Below, piece by piece: positions 15,679 to 24,496 of a DNA stretch of 64,000 nt. Source of the stretch: an uncultured Sulfurovum sp. (GTDB taxonomy: Bacteria > Campylobacterota > Campylobacteria > Campylobacterales > Sulfurovaceae). The translations under genes and the position numbers were made by a program. Position 1 is the stretch's first letter. Every line of letters starts with the position of its first letter. Below the pieces are notes generated by a model. That model was not told where the DNA came from and searched no databases. It saw only the letters and a program-made list of their open reading frames with translations. The stretch is from the NCBI GenBank assembly GCA_902727935.1, contig CACVAX010000013.1, positions 87,072 to 151,071 of the forward strand, given 5' to 3'.

Positions 15679-15692
15679 TATACTTAAGTATA
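15679..15692. promoter_or_regulatory. 14-bp perfect palindrome in the modE upstream region
   Basis: TATACTTAAGTATA is its own complement and overlaps TATA-rich -10-like sequence on both strands. It could be part of the modE promoter or an operator for another regulator. Confidence 0.35.
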
Positions 15693-15802
15693 TATAGGCT
15701 TAATCAATTTTGTCTATTTTTTAAAAAGTAACTCGTATTCAAGAAGATTATGTATGAAAAAATGTATCGAAAGTGTCAGTAAGAAGCGACACTCTCTGAA
15801 GA

Positions 15803-16570
15803 TTAAGTTCTAAAGAGTGTGCCACCCTTATGAACTCCATCGAGTAAAAAACTTTTAGCATCACTCAATCCAAAACCTGTAGCAAGAAACATTTGTTTGT
15901 GATGCTTTAGTAAAAAATGTGCTGCTTTTAGCTTCGTGACAATGCCACCTGTTGCAAACTCATTATTCGCTGTTGTTTCTGCTAATAATTCCTCTTTAGA
16001 AATACTCGAAACCTCTTTTAAAACTTTTGCATCGTCAAAATCTCGTGGATTTTTATCATAATACGCATCTATGTCAGAGAGTATGACTAAAAGTTCAGCA
16101 TCAAAATTATGTGCTACCGAAGCTGAAAGCTGATCATTGTCTCCAAAAACAAGCTCTTCTGTGGCTATGACATCATTTTCATTAATAATTGGAATCACCC
16201 CATTAGCCAGTAAAATATTAATAACTGACTTTGCTAAAGAAGTGCGTCTTTTTGAATCTAAATCGGCTGCACTTAGTAAGACTTGCGAACAAAGCATTTC
16301 ATGCACAGCAAACTTTTCTTGGTACATTTTAAGTAAAAGAGGTTGTCCAATGGCTGCTAATGCTTGTTTGTTTTTAACCACCATACGGTCAAGAGCTAAC
16401 ACCGTATAACCAGCTGCAACAGCACCTGAACTCACCAAAATAACCTCTTTACCTTGTTTAGAAAGTTCGGCGATTAAATCAACAAGGTTACGCATACGTG
16501 GTGTACACACAGCACCATTTTCAGTTAAGACATGAGAACCAACTTTAATAACAATACGATTGCTAGACAT
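15803..16570 (-). CDS. proB: Glutamate 5-kinase (no PUA domain)
   Basis: ProB phosphorylates glutamate to glutamyl-5-phosphate, the first step of proline synthesis. The 255-residue amino-acid-kinase domain has [10 protein letters not shown] at the start, [12 protein letters not shown] near 45, the ATP/substrate segment [18 protein letters not shown] near 150, and [13 protein letters not shown] near 205. The C-terminal PUA domain of the E. coli enzyme (367 residues) is absent, which is the usual short form in Campylobacterota. It overlaps the end of obg by one base, a gene order shared with relatives, so it is translated from the obg message. Confidence 0.95.
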   Translation of the reverse strand: MSSNRIVIKVGSHVLTENGAVCTPRMRNLVDLIAELSKQGKEVILVSSGAVAAGYTVLALDRMVVKNKQALAAIGQPLLLKMYQEKFAVHEMLCSQVLLSAADLDSKRRTSLAKSVINILLANGVIPIINENDVIATEELVFGDNDQLSASVAHNFDAELLVILSDIDAYYDKNPRDFDDAKVLKEVSSISKEELLAETTANNEFATGGIVTKLKAAHFLLKHHKQMFLATGFGLSDAKSFLLDGVHKGGTLFRT

Positions 16571-17685
16571 TAACCCTCTTTTTCTTCCGTGTTAACAGCC
16601 ACAACAAAGTTTTTTAACGAATAACGTAAGGCTTCGGTATTTAAATGTGAAACAGAAGAGATAGGCAATACAAATAATGGTTCATCTTTAGGTAACTTTA
16701 GCCCAAAGTCTTCTTCAAAACCATAAGAAGTGTATTCTTTTTTAGCTTTAAATTTTTGTAAAATTTTATTTGGTTTTAAATTGATGTCTGCTAAAAATTC
16801 TTCGGTCAGTTCATTTACTTTTTCAACAGGGAACGAATCACATTTTGTAATAGCAACAGCAAAGTTACGACCTGCCAATGCTTCTGAATAACGCTCTAAC
16901 TCAACCAATAAAGTTTCATACTGATACTTCATTTCACGGTAGTTCGCTGCATCTACTAAAAGAAGCAATGTTTTTGTCCGTTCAATATGTTTTAAAAACT
17001 CATGTCCTAAACCACGACCGTCTGATGCACCTTCGATGATTCCTGGAATATCTGCCATCATAAACGAGTCATAATCCCCCACATTTACCACCCCAAGATT
17101 TGGGGTCAGTGTTGTAAACTCATACGCAGCTACTTTTGGTTTAGCATTTGAAATAGCAGAAATAAGTGTAGACTTCCCTACAGAGGGATAACCCACTAAC
17201 CCTACATCGGCAATCATTTTCATTTCAAGTCTAAGCTCTTTGGTTACCCCTGGAAGCCCAGGTTGTGCATAGGTTGGACGCTGATTTGAAGGACTCTTAA
17301 AATGGCTGTTCCCCAGTCCACCTTTTCCACCTTCTAAAAAAAGAACCCGTTCTCCTTCTTCTACCAAGTCATACAAGACTTCATCGGTCAAAGCATCCAC
17401 AACTTGTGTCCCTGGAGGTACAATAATATCCACACTTTGACCTTTACGACCATAACATTTACGACCCTCACCAGGCTGACCATTTTCAGCCTTAATATGA
17501 TTACGCCCACGCAATGCTGAAAGGGTATCTGTGTTGTTATCTACTACAAAATAAACATTCCCTCCTTTTCCACCATCACCACCATCAGGACCACCATAGG
17601 CTACAAACTTTTCCGTCCAAAATGAAACACAACCTGTCCCACCTTTACCAGAACTCAATAAAATATCTACGCTATCTACGAACAT
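16570..17685 (-). CDS. obg: GTPase Obg (ObgE/CgtA)
   Basis: A 371-residue ribosome-assembly GTPase. The N-terminal glycine-rich Obg fold is clear ([29 protein letters not shown]). G1 is GYPSVGKST, and G3 with switch II reads [17 protein letters not shown]4 is ITKCD rather than the common NKxD, a usual variant. Obg binds the 50S subunit and ppGpp and is normally essential. The gene heads the obg-proB operon. The start ATG at 17685 has an AAGGA ribosome site. Confidence 0.96.
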   Translation of the reverse strand: MFVDSVDILLSSGKGGTGCVSFWTEKFVAYGGPDGGDGGKGGNVYFVVDNNTDTLSALRGRNHIKAENGQPGEGRKCYGRKGQSVDIIVPPGTQVVDALTDEVLYDLVEEGERVLFLEGGKGGLGNSHFKSPSNQRPTYAQPGLPGVTKELRLEMKMIADVGLVGYPSVGKSTLISAISNAKPKVAAYEFTTLTPNLGVVNVGDYDSFMMADIPGIIEGASDGRGLGHEFLKHIERTKTLLLLVDAANYREMKYQYETLLVELERYSEALAGRNFAVAITKCDSFPVEKVNELTEEFLADINLKPNKILQKFKAKKEYTSYGFEEDFGLKLPKDEPLFVLPISSVSHLNTEALRYSLKNFVVAVNTEEKEG

Positions 17686-17773
17686 GTACTTCCTTTGCTG
17701 TTATTTTCAGCAGTTATATTGTTGAAATTATAGCTGAAAAAATTATGAGAGCGTTTTGAGTAAAAACTTTAAT

Positions 17774-19072
17774 TTAAAACTTTACATGCTTCTCATGTAA
17801 AGTTTTAATTCTCTTATCTAACGCATCTAAAATATTTACTATCTGATTTTGTAAAGTATAAAAGTCTGCCATATGATTCGCAGCAATATCATCTGTACCT
17901 CGTATCTCTGCTAAAATTTTCTTTAGTTTTTCACGTCGCTCTTTTGCATTCTTTAAATTCACCGTCATAATTGTATTGTCTATTTGATTAACCATATCAT
18001 ACCAACGGTTTATTTTTCGTTGTCCATAAAGATTAAAGGCTGGTATCATCACTTCTATAAAAAAGGCAAACAGTGCCACTAAGGGAAAAATAAAACGTAA
18101 AGTATAATCATGTAATTTATTAAGACTTTGAGCTATCCAAAAAGAAAAATTATTTTCATAGTAGTGTGTTGGTTCTCTAAAATACTCTTTTGATGCTTGA
18201 TGCTGTTTCACTTTCAACAAAGAAGCATTTGGAAAATCATTTTCTTCATGAAACACCCCTACTTTACGATGAACGCTATGTAGAATTTTAAGCATTAGTC
18301 GCACCATTTCATCAGAAGCATTATAGGTGGCAAGAAGGGTATTTTTGGCTAAGAGTTTATAGCGTTTACGAGGTATATATTTTTTCATATCAAAAGCATT
18401 TTCATGTAAAGTGACCACTTCAAAATGTTTGTTACGTTTTACAAAGAATTGTTTATACGATTGGGAAGCAGTAAAATTCATCAAATGCACATTGGGCATG
18501 GTCATAAGTCTTTTCAAAAAAGGAGCATCAGCCGACGCAATATAAAACATCGCATCTATCTCATTCTTTTTAAGACTCTCATACGCTGCATTACTAGAAA
18601 CATGAAAGAGTTTTGAGTTAAATCCATTAATCCCCACCAAATCCAAAAGGTCAAGCGTAACAGGTAAAATCCCTGAGCCTTTTTCACAAATGGCAATGCG
18701 TTTACCTTTTAAACTCTTAAGATCAGATATTGAGCGACCTTTATAAAAAATCCAAATGGGTTCTAACATAATATTTGCCAAAGCTAAAATCTCTTTCTCT
18801 TCAGTCCCTCCTTGTACAAAAGCAAAATCAACTTCACCTTTTAAGAGCTTTTCTTGTGCTTCGACTGAACCTTTTGTCTCAACAAGATTAAGTTTAATAC
18901 CCTCTTCTTTAAACTCTTTGGCGTACGCCATGGCGTAAGCAGTATAAGCATCCACTTTTGAACCAATGGCAATGCTTATGCTTTTCTTATGGTCATTACT
19001 ATCTATGGCGACATACAACAAAGGTAATAGCAATAAAATAATAAAAATAAGAAGAAGTTTTAATGTTTTCAT
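17774..19072 (-). CDS. TAXI-family substrate-binding protein anchored in the membrane
   Basis: A 432-residue protein with an N-terminal signal anchor (LLLIFIILLLLPLLYVAI) and a periplasmic TAXI/NMT1-type domain (ISIAIGSKVDAYTAYAMAYA; DFAFVQGGT; DLKSLKGKRIAICEKGSG). A second membrane helix near 330 (FIFPLVALFAFFIEVMIPAF) leads to a roughly 100-residue helical, charged cytoplasmic tail. TAXI proteins usually serve TRAP transporters, but no TRAP membrane subunits are nearby. The tail and second helix point to a sensor-like or self-standing binding protein. It is separate from obg by 88 nt and on the same strand. Confidence 0.72.
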   Translation of the reverse strand: MKTLKLLLIFIILLLLPLLYVAIDSNDHKKSISIAIGSKVDAYTAYAMAYAKEFKEEGIKLNLVETKGSVEAQEKLLKGEVDFAFVQGGTEEKEILALANIMLEPIWIFYKGRSISDLKSLKGKRIAICEKGSGILPVTLDLLDLVGINGFNSKLFHVSSNAAYESLKKNEIDAMFYIASADAPFLKRLMTMPNVHLMNFTASQSYKQFFVKRNKHFEVVTLHENAFDMKKYIPRKRYKLLAKNTLLATYNASDEMVRLMLKILHSVHRKVGVFHEENDFPNASLLKVKQHQASKEYFREPTHYYENNFSFWIAQSLNKLHDYTLRFIFPLVALFAFFIEVMIPAFNLYGQRKINRWYDMVNQIDNTIMTVNLKNAKERREKLKKILAEIRGTDDIAANHMADFYTLQNQIVNILDALDKRIKTLHEKHVKF

Positions 19073-19108
19073 GAAAAATATTATATCAAAAAAAAAGCCT
19101 TAGTTGGC

Positions 19109-19114
19109 TATACT
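19109..19114 (+). promoter_or_regulatory. -10 box of the RNase P RNA gene
   Basis: TATACT ends 5 nt before the predicted 5' end of the P1 helix at 19120, giving a correctly placed transcription start. Confidence 0.5.
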
Positions 19115-19119
19115 TCCAC

Positions 19120-19457
19120 AGGTGTGATAGGTAGTTGCTGGTGACATTCGTCACGAGAGGAAAGTCCGTGCTACACATGAGATAGGACTCCATCTAACGG
19201 ATGGCCAGAGTAATCTGAGGGCAAGTGCAACAGAGAGTAGACAGCCACATTGTGGTGAAGGTGAAAGGGTGAGGTAAAAGCTCACCAGTACTTATGGTAA
19301 CATAGGTAGCTAGGTAAACCCTGTCCGTAGCAAGAAGTAATGGTATTAAATCTCATTAAGTCATTGGATTGACAAAACTGCTTCGCTTGAACATAGTGGC
19401 AACACTATGTCTAGATAAATAACTGCCCACGACAGAACACGGCTTATCGTCACACCT
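19120..19457 (+). ncRNA. rnpB: RNase P RNA, bacterial type A-like
   Basis: The catalytic RNA of RNase P, which trims tRNA 5' leaders. Universal signatures are present: GAGGAAAGTCCGTGCTACAC (P4 5' side with CR-I), GGTAAACCC with CTGTCCG in the middle, and ACAGAACACGGCTTATCG (CR-V, P4 3' side). The P1 helix pairs AGGTGTGA (19120-19127) with TCACACCT (19450-19457) and fixes both ends to within a few nucleotides. The total of about 338 nt is normal. It lies between the TAXI gene (divergent) and the HlyD-like gene (same strand); no strong terminator is obvious after it. Confidence 0.96.
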
Positions 19458-19524
19458 AACTCTACAAATATATTAATCTTAACGCGTTATAATCCCCTAA
19501 ATATATCAAAAGGACTTATAATAC

Positions 19525-20313
19525 ATGAAATATTTACTTTTACTACTCTCCCCCCTCTTTCTTTTTGCCAAAGTGCATTACGCCAAAGTAGAACCTTATG
19601 AGAACATTACCCTTAAAGCTGCTGTGGCTGCACAAGTAACCAAAGTAGCCATAAAACTAGAAGGCTCTTCTGCTAAAGAGACGATTATAAAGCTTGATGA
19701 TAAACTTGATCGAACCAAACTAACATCAAGTAATGCCTCATTAAAACTTGTTCAAAGTATGATTCAAATTAATCAAAATATTTTAACTGCCCTAAAACAA
19801 TCGCTTAATCGGCAAAAAGCTTATCATCTCCGTATTACTGATATTAGTTCAGCCTCTAAGACACAAAAAGACAATGCTTTTTATGCCTATACCAATGCAA
19901 AGACCCAATACTTTTCAACTCAAGAAAAAATTGACTCCTTAAAACAACAGAAATTAGATTTACAATATGAAATTGCACGTCTTCGCGATAGTCTCTCTAA
20001 AAAAAATATTAAACTTAACAATATGTTTCTCTATAAACTTCTAGTAAGTGAAGGAGACTTTGTTAACATGGGAACATCTCTTGCAGAAGTCAAAGACTTA
20101 AGTAAAGGAAAGTTGGTTCTTTTTTTAGAAGCAAATGAACTCGAAAAAATAAAATCCAAAACCATTTATGTAGATGGAAAAGCTTCGAACTTTAAAATAT
20201 CTAAAATTTGGGAGGTTGCTGATGAAAAGTTTATCTCCTCTTATCGAACTGAAATCTTGGTCAATAACCCTAAAAATATGTTTTCTAAACTCTTAAAAAT
20301 TGAGTTTAAGTAA
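19525..20313 (+). CDS. HlyD/membrane-fusion-like periplasmic protein
   Basis: A 262-residue secreted protein: signal peptide MKYLLLLLSPLFLFA, a first half of a biotinyl-lipoyl-like beta domain (YENITLKAAVAAQVTKVAIKLEG), a long coiled coil with many Lys/Gln/Asp (about 70-165), and the second lipoyl half (LLVSEGDFVNMGTSLAEVKDLSKGKLVLFLEANE). This is the layout of adaptor proteins of efflux and secretion systems, but no transporter genes adjoin. Ribosome site AAGGA sits before the ATG. It is converging on dnaX with an 11-nt gap. Confidence 0.75.
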   Translation: MKYLLLLLSPLFLFAKVHYAKVEPYENITLKAAVAAQVTKVAIKLEGSSAKETIIKLDDKLDRTKLTSSNASLKLVQSMIQINQNILTALKQSLNRQKAYHLRITDISSASKTQKDNAFYAYTNAKTQYFSTQEKIDSLKQQKLDLQYEIARLRDSLSKKNIKLNNMFLYKLLVSEGDFVNMGTSLAEVKDLSKGKLVLFLEANELEKIKSKTIYVDGKASNFKISKIWEVADEKFISSYRTEILVNNPKNMFSKLLKIEFK

Positions 20314-20324
20314 ACCCTAGCCTT

Positions 20325-22058
20325 CTATTTTCTTTTGACCCTAACTGTTTTAGGGTCAAACAACTCCAAAGCTTTAGCAATCATGGGTTCATCTAAAATA
20401 TTTTGTTCATCTTTCTCTTTTGCTGCTTCTACACCTCCATGCCCTGGAGAAATACATGAGCTTTTCATCTCTTCTTCACTTTGTATGACTTTGGACATCG
20501 GTTCATTATAGATAGGCTGATTTAACACCTCATCTTCAATCATAGACGTAGGTTCTTGCATGTCAATATCATCCATGTCGTTATGAATAGGTAATTCATG
20601 AATGGGTGCGTTTTCTACTGGGGAGGGTAACTCCTTGGCATTATTTTTAATTTTTGTTTCATAACCAAATAGCTCTTGTACAAAAGTACGAATGGTCATC
20701 CAGTTGTTTTTAAGGAGGGTTTTTTGTTCGGTATTGGCTGTTGACTCCCATGTTAATAGATTGTCAGAAAAAGAACTATAGACAATCGCGTGTTTAAAAC
20801 ATTCCCCCAGTTCATAATTTCTGTCGTACATCTTAACAATCAATTCTTTAAAAAGTTTTTGACCTTTGTCCAGTGGCTTAACAACAGCTAGCTCTTCTAT
20901 AATCGGTGTAGATTTGACTTCTACAGGTTTAGGTTCTATCGCTACCTCTATAGGTACTTCTACTTTCTTAGGAATTTCAGCTCTAATTTCAATCCCAGAT
21001 AACTCTTTTTCAAGTGTCCGTATCATGCCATCAATCTCTTTAATCTGTAACGCTTCCATCATTTTAAAAAGTGTCAAAGAAAGCACAAAGTCTCCATCTC
21101 CTCCAATACTCAACAAGCCTTTTGATTCAGCTAAAATCCTAAAAAACCGTTCAATTATCATGGGTTTTATTTTTTGTGAACCACTTAGCAGTAGCTCTTT
21201 TAAATAAAGCATTAACTCATCAATCACCATTTCTGCTTCAAATTCAGAAGCAGCGTTAATAAAGAGTAAAATTTTTGCTTCATTTTTTTCTAACACATCA
21301 GTTAAAAGTGCTTCCAACATAGAAGGCTCAATAATCCCTAACATCTTTGTCACAGTTTCAATATTAATAAAGTTCTTAGAGTAAACAATGGCTTGGTCAA
21401 GGAGCGTCAAAGAGTCACGAACTGATCCTGCACCCGAACGAGCAATAATATCTAAAGCATTTTGTTCATACTCAACTTTTTCTAAATTTAAAATATGGGC
21501 TAAATGTTGACTCACTACTGATTGAGGAATATTTCTAAACCTAAAATGCTGTGTTCGACTTAAAATCGTTGCTGGAAGTTTTAAAGGGTCAGTCGTTGCT
21601 AAAATAAACTTGACAAAAGAAGGAGGCTCTTCTAAAGTTTTTAACAGTGCGTTAAATGCTTCTTTAGTCAACATATGAACTTCATCGATGATAAAAATTT
21701 TATACCGTGCTGTGGCAGGCTTGTATTTAGTATGTTCTATAAGTTCACGTATATCATCAATCTTACGGTTCGAGGCTGCATCCATCTCAATAATATCTAT
21801 ATGCCGTGATTCCGTCGCCATAATACAGTGGTTACAAATACCACAAGGATGAGAAGTTGTTCCTTTTTCACAAAGTAAAGCTTTGGCAAAAATACGTGCT
21901 GTAGAAGTTTTACCAGAACCACGTAAGCCAGAAAACAGATAAGCATGAGACAATCTATCTCCATCTAATGCTAAAGAAAGTGTCTGTGAAACTGCCTCTT
22001 GACCAATCAAATCATCAAAGGTTATGGGGCGATACTTTCTTGCTAATGCGAGGGACAT
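20325..22058 (-). CDS. dnaX: DNA polymerase III subunit gamma/tau
   Basis: The clamp-loader motor subunit of the replisome, 577 residues. Domain I has Walker A GLRGSGKTSTAR near 45, a zinc module (CEKGTTSHPCGICNHC) near 65-80, and Walker B/DExx in FIIDEVHMLTKEAFNALLK near 120. The sensor-1 region is LATTDPLKLPATILSRTQHFRF. Domain III runs to about 365, followed by a proline/glutamate-rich linker (EVPIEVAIEPKPVEV) and a tau-like C-terminal region. I saw no convincing slippery heptamer with a stem-loop at the domain III-IV boundary, so a separate gamma form is not predicted. Confidence 0.96.
   Translation of the reverse strand: MSLALARKYRPITFDDLIGQEAVSQTLSLALDGDRLSHAYLFSGLRGSGKTSTARIFAKALLCEKGTTSHPCGICNHCIMATESRHIDIIEMDAASNRKIDDIRELIEHTKYKPATARYKIFIIDEVHMLTKEAFNALLKTLEEPPSFVKFILATTDPLKLPATILSRTQHFRFRNIPQSVVSQHLAHILNLEKVEYEQNALDIIARSGAGSVRDSLTLLDQAIVYSKNFINIETVTKMLGIIEPSMLEALLTDVLEKNEAKILLFINAASEFEAEMVIDELMLYLKELLLSGSQKIKPMIIERFFRILAESKGLLSIGGDGDFVLSLTLFKMMEALQIKEIDGMIRTLEKELSGIEIRAEIPKKVEVPIEVAIEPKPVEVKSTPIIEELAVVKPLDKGQKLFKELIVKMYDRNYELGECFKHAIVYSSFSDNLLTWESTANTEQKTLLKNNWMTIRTFVQELFGYETKIKNNAKELPSPVENAPIHELPIHNDMDDIDMQEPTSMIEDEVLNQPIYNEPMSKVIQSEEEMKSSCISPGHGGVEAAKEKDEQNILDEPMIAKALELFDPKTVRVKRK
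20334..20360. terminator. Strong hairpin inside the dnaX 3' end, between convergent genes
   Basis: TTTGACCCTAA (20334-20344) and TTAGGGTCAAA (20350-20360) pair perfectly over 11 bp around a 5-nt loop. It lies in the last codons of dnaX, just past the stop of the HlyD-like gene. There is no long T run on either side, so it may terminate both messages only weakly or protect their 3' ends. Confidence 0.5.
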
Positions 22059-22149
22059 AGAAAACTCCTAAAGTGTTAATGAATGTTAATATTGTAGTCA
22101 AATTTTACTTGTGATATAATTGACAAATTTTATTAATAAGGATGTATAG

Positions 22150-23040
22150 ATGAGATGGGAAGATCGAGAAGAAAGCTCCAATGTTGACGACCGACGAGGG
22201 TCTAAAGGTTCTTCAAGTGGAGGTATGCGTGGTATGCCTTCTATGGGAACACTTATGTTCCTTTGGCCAGTGGTACAAAGACTCTTAAAAACAAAATTTG
22301 GTTGGGCTATTATTGGTATTGGTGCTGTGGCATATTTTTCTGGATTTAATCCACTCTCTATGATGACAGGAGAAAATACTTCTTCTACTGTTAACCAAGA
22401 AGCTGATGATCGACAAAAGCGTTTTATCTCTACGGTATTAGCTGACACAGAAAATGTATGGGGACCAATTTTTAAACAACATGGTGCCAAATACCAAGAA
22501 CCTAAAATGGTGCTTTACCGTGGCTCAACCACCAGTGGTTGTGGTCATGCTTCTGCACAAATGGGTCCTTTTTACTGTCCTGCTGACCAAAAAATTTACA
22601 TCGACTTAGGTTTTTTTGATGAATTGGCTTCAAAACACAATGCCTCAGGTGACTTTGCACAAGCCTACGTTTTAGCGCATGAGGTTGGTCATCATATCCA
22701 AAATATGGAGGGAACGCTTTCTAAGGTACAACAAATGAAACAACAAGCCAGAGGCTCAAAAGATGTAAACCAACTGCAAGTACGTGTGGAACTTCAAGCT
22801 GACTGTTATGCAGGTGTATGGGCGCATCATGCACATAAGCGTTTTAATATTTTAGAGCAAGGGGATGTGGAAGAAGCCTTAAGAGCAGCTTCAGCGATTG
22901 GGGATGATACCTTACAGAAACAAGCCCAAGGTTATGTAGTACCCGATGCCTTTACCCATGGTTCAGCCGAACAAAGGGTAACTTGGTTTAGAAAAGGTAT
23001 TAAAAGTGGAGACATTGCCACTTGTAATACGGGTTTATAA
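22150..23040 (+). CDS. Neutral zinc metallopeptidase, YpfJ family
   Basis: A 296-residue membrane protein: a charged, glycine-rich start (MRWEDREESSNVDDRRGSKG), one membrane helix near 55-75 (FGWAIIGIGAVAYFSG), then a periplasmic domain with the HExxH zinc site AHEVGHHIQN near 180. RVELQADCYAGVWAHH supplies the third ligand region. A CxH near SGCGHASAQMGPFYC is typical of YpfJ. The family function is poorly known; a quality-control protease is assumed. ORF length agrees with the family. Confidence 0.9.
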   Translation: MRWEDREESSNVDDRRGSKGSSSGGMRGMPSMGTLMFLWPVVQRLLKTKFGWAIIGIGAVAYFSGFNPLSMMTGENTSSTVNQEADDRQKRFISTVLADTENVWGPIFKQHGAKYQEPKMVLYRGSTTSGCGHASAQMGPFYCPADQKIYIDLGFFDELASKHNASGDFAQAYVLAHEVGHHIQNMEGTLSKVQQMKQQARGSKDVNQLQVRVELQADCYAGVWAHHAHKRFNILEQGDVEEALRAASAIGDDTLQKQAQGYVVPDAFTHGSAEQRVTWFRKGIKSGDIATCNTGL

Positions 23041-23067
23041 AAGGCAGGTTTTTAAATCTGTCCTTTT
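23039..23067. terminator. Bidirectional terminator
   Basis: AAAAGG-CAG (23039-23047) pairs with CTG-CCTTTT (23058-23067, one bulged T) between the convergent peptidase and thioredoxin-like genes. Confidence 0.6.
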
Positions 23068-23807
23068 GCATAATTTACCCAAGCCATAAAATCTTTTGGA
23101 TTAAAATAGCCTTTCGCTGTTGCTAAAGATTTACCATTAGCTCTTCTAAAATAGACGGTGGGTGCTAACTTAGGACTTAAACCATAAGTCGTCGCTTCGG
23201 CACTGTTTTTTTCTAACTTTACCCAAACGAAGTCTTCTAGCGCTTCTTTTATTGTTTTATCGTTTAACGTCTCTTTACGCATCTTTTTTGACCATGATGA
23301 ACGCCTATTTTCAACATAAACCATAACATTTTTTCCTGTTTGTTTAGCATAATCTTCAGCTGATGCCATATCATAAAACCAATTTTCACTTTTTGTACTA
23401 TGTGATTGAAGTGTTTTAACTGAACCAACATTCATACCTAGCTTATTTTTTGAATCATTAATCCACAAGTTAAAGTCATCTTTTCCCAAATAACCTTTAA
23501 CTGTATTAATCACTTTAAACTTTGGTGAAATAAAATAAACCGTTGGGGTATAGCGTGTTGCAGGTAAATACTGTTTTGCTTCACGTTCATTTTTGTCTGC
23601 TGTAACAAGAATAAAACCTTTTAGATTGTCTTTAACAGCTAAATCACCTAAGGTTTTGTCTTTCATTTTATCACAATAAGTACATGAATCTGACTTCACA
23701 TAAACCATCACAGGTTTGTGGTCTTGTCTTGCTTCAAGTAAGGCATTCTTTAAATCTCCCGATAAAAGTAATACTGGTACGTAAATTAATAGTACAATTT
23801 TTTTCAT
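23052..23807 (-). CDS. Periplasmic protein with two thioredoxin-like domains
   Basis: A 251-residue protein with a lipoprotein-free signal peptide (MKKIVLLIYVPVLLLSG). Two thioredoxin_7-like domains follow in tandem. The first carries a CTYC redox pair (SDSCTYCDKMKDKTL). The second has the same fold features (RSSWSKKMRKETL, WVKLEKNSAEATTYGL) but its cysteines are replaced by serines. Both end in a YF/YLxxxDFxxW block (GYLGKDDFNLWIN; GYFNPKDFMAWVN), showing internal duplication. It may reduce or isomerise disulfides, with the second domain acting in binding. It is monocistronic. Confidence 0.82.
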   Translation of the reverse strand: MKKIVLLIYVPVLLLSGDLKNALLEARQDHKPVMVYVKSDSCTYCDKMKDKTLGDLAVKDNLKGFILVTADKNEREAKQYLPATRYTPTVYFISPKFKVINTVKGYLGKDDFNLWINDSKNKLGMNVGSVKTLQSHSTKSENWFYDMASAEDYAKQTGKNVMVYVENRRSSWSKKMRKETLNDKTIKEALEDFVWVKLEKNSAEATTYGLSPKLAPTVYFRRANGKSLATAKGYFNPKDFMAWVNYAKGQI

Positions 23808-23979
23808 TATTATTCTCTCCTATATTTAATTATTAATAGTGTAATATGATTATGTTAAAAATATTATGTACTTTGTCGTTTTTTAATTAATTTTATATTC
23901 TTTTTTGGATTAAAGGTTGTTTTTTAAGCAATACTGTTATATAATGTTTAATTATAACATTAAAGTAAAAGGAGATACA

Positions 23980-24375
23980 ATGAAGTCAATCGCGACAAAA
24001 AACATTCTGCTTAGCCTATTCCTACTCGTAGGTCTCACAAGTCATTCATTTTCTGAATCGAGTCTGCCCGTAAGTAAGCAACTAAAAGCTACTAGTAAGG
24101 GAGCAATAGCCCCAGAGGAAAAAATTGAAATAGTACCAGAAATCAAGATTCAGGGTCAAACTTCAGTTCCTTCCAAAAATCCTAACTTAAAAGAAGGAGA
24201 TGCTTGTAGTGACGAAAATTTAGAAGAAGTTGAAGGAGAAATATTTACAGAGATTCCTATGGCAGAAACAATCCCTTGTGATAAAGTCAACTGTGAAGAT
24301 TTAGCAGCTGCTAAACTAGAAAAAGATGACTACAAAAAACTTAATAACGCTAAAACAATTGCTTGTGATAAATAA
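23980..24375 (+). CDS. Secreted hypothetical protein
   Basis: A 131-residue protein from the ATG at 23980, chosen over the track start (23917) because AAGGAG stands 7 nt before it and the resulting N-terminus is a proper signal peptide (MKSIATKNILLSLFLLVGLTSHSFS). The mature part is acidic with a low-complexity centre and three cysteines in similar settings (EGDACSDENLEE, TIPCDKVNCEDL, TIACDK). The repeated A/IxCDK pattern hints at metal or disulfide use. No family is recognised. A strong terminator follows. Confidence 0.6.
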   Translation: MKSIATKNILLSLFLLVGLTSHSFSESSLPVSKQLKATSKGAIAPEEKIEIVPEIKIQGQTSVPSKNPNLKEGDACSDENLEEVEGEIFTEIPMAETIPCDKVNCEDLAAAKLEKDDYKKLNNAKTIACDK

Positions 24376-24387
24376 ATTTTCAAAACA

Positions 24388-24417
24388 AGTTAAATAAGTG
24401 TGGGAGCTTATTTAACT
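24388..24417 (+). terminator. Hairpin terminator
   Basis: AGTTAAATAAG and CTTATTTAACT pair perfectly over 11 bp with an 8-nt loop, directly after the secreted-protein gene. Confidence 0.65.
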
Positions 24418-24496
24418 ACCTTCTCTTCTAAATATTTTGCCAATCCAAATTTTCTTTTAGCTATAATCTCTTCCAAAATTAACTAGGTAAACAATC

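Noticed and set aside
20325-22058. Programmed frameshift in dnaX to make a gamma subunit
   Set aside because: Poly-A stretches occur (for example AAAAAAATG in domain III), but none sits at the domain III-IV boundary with a nearby stem-loop.
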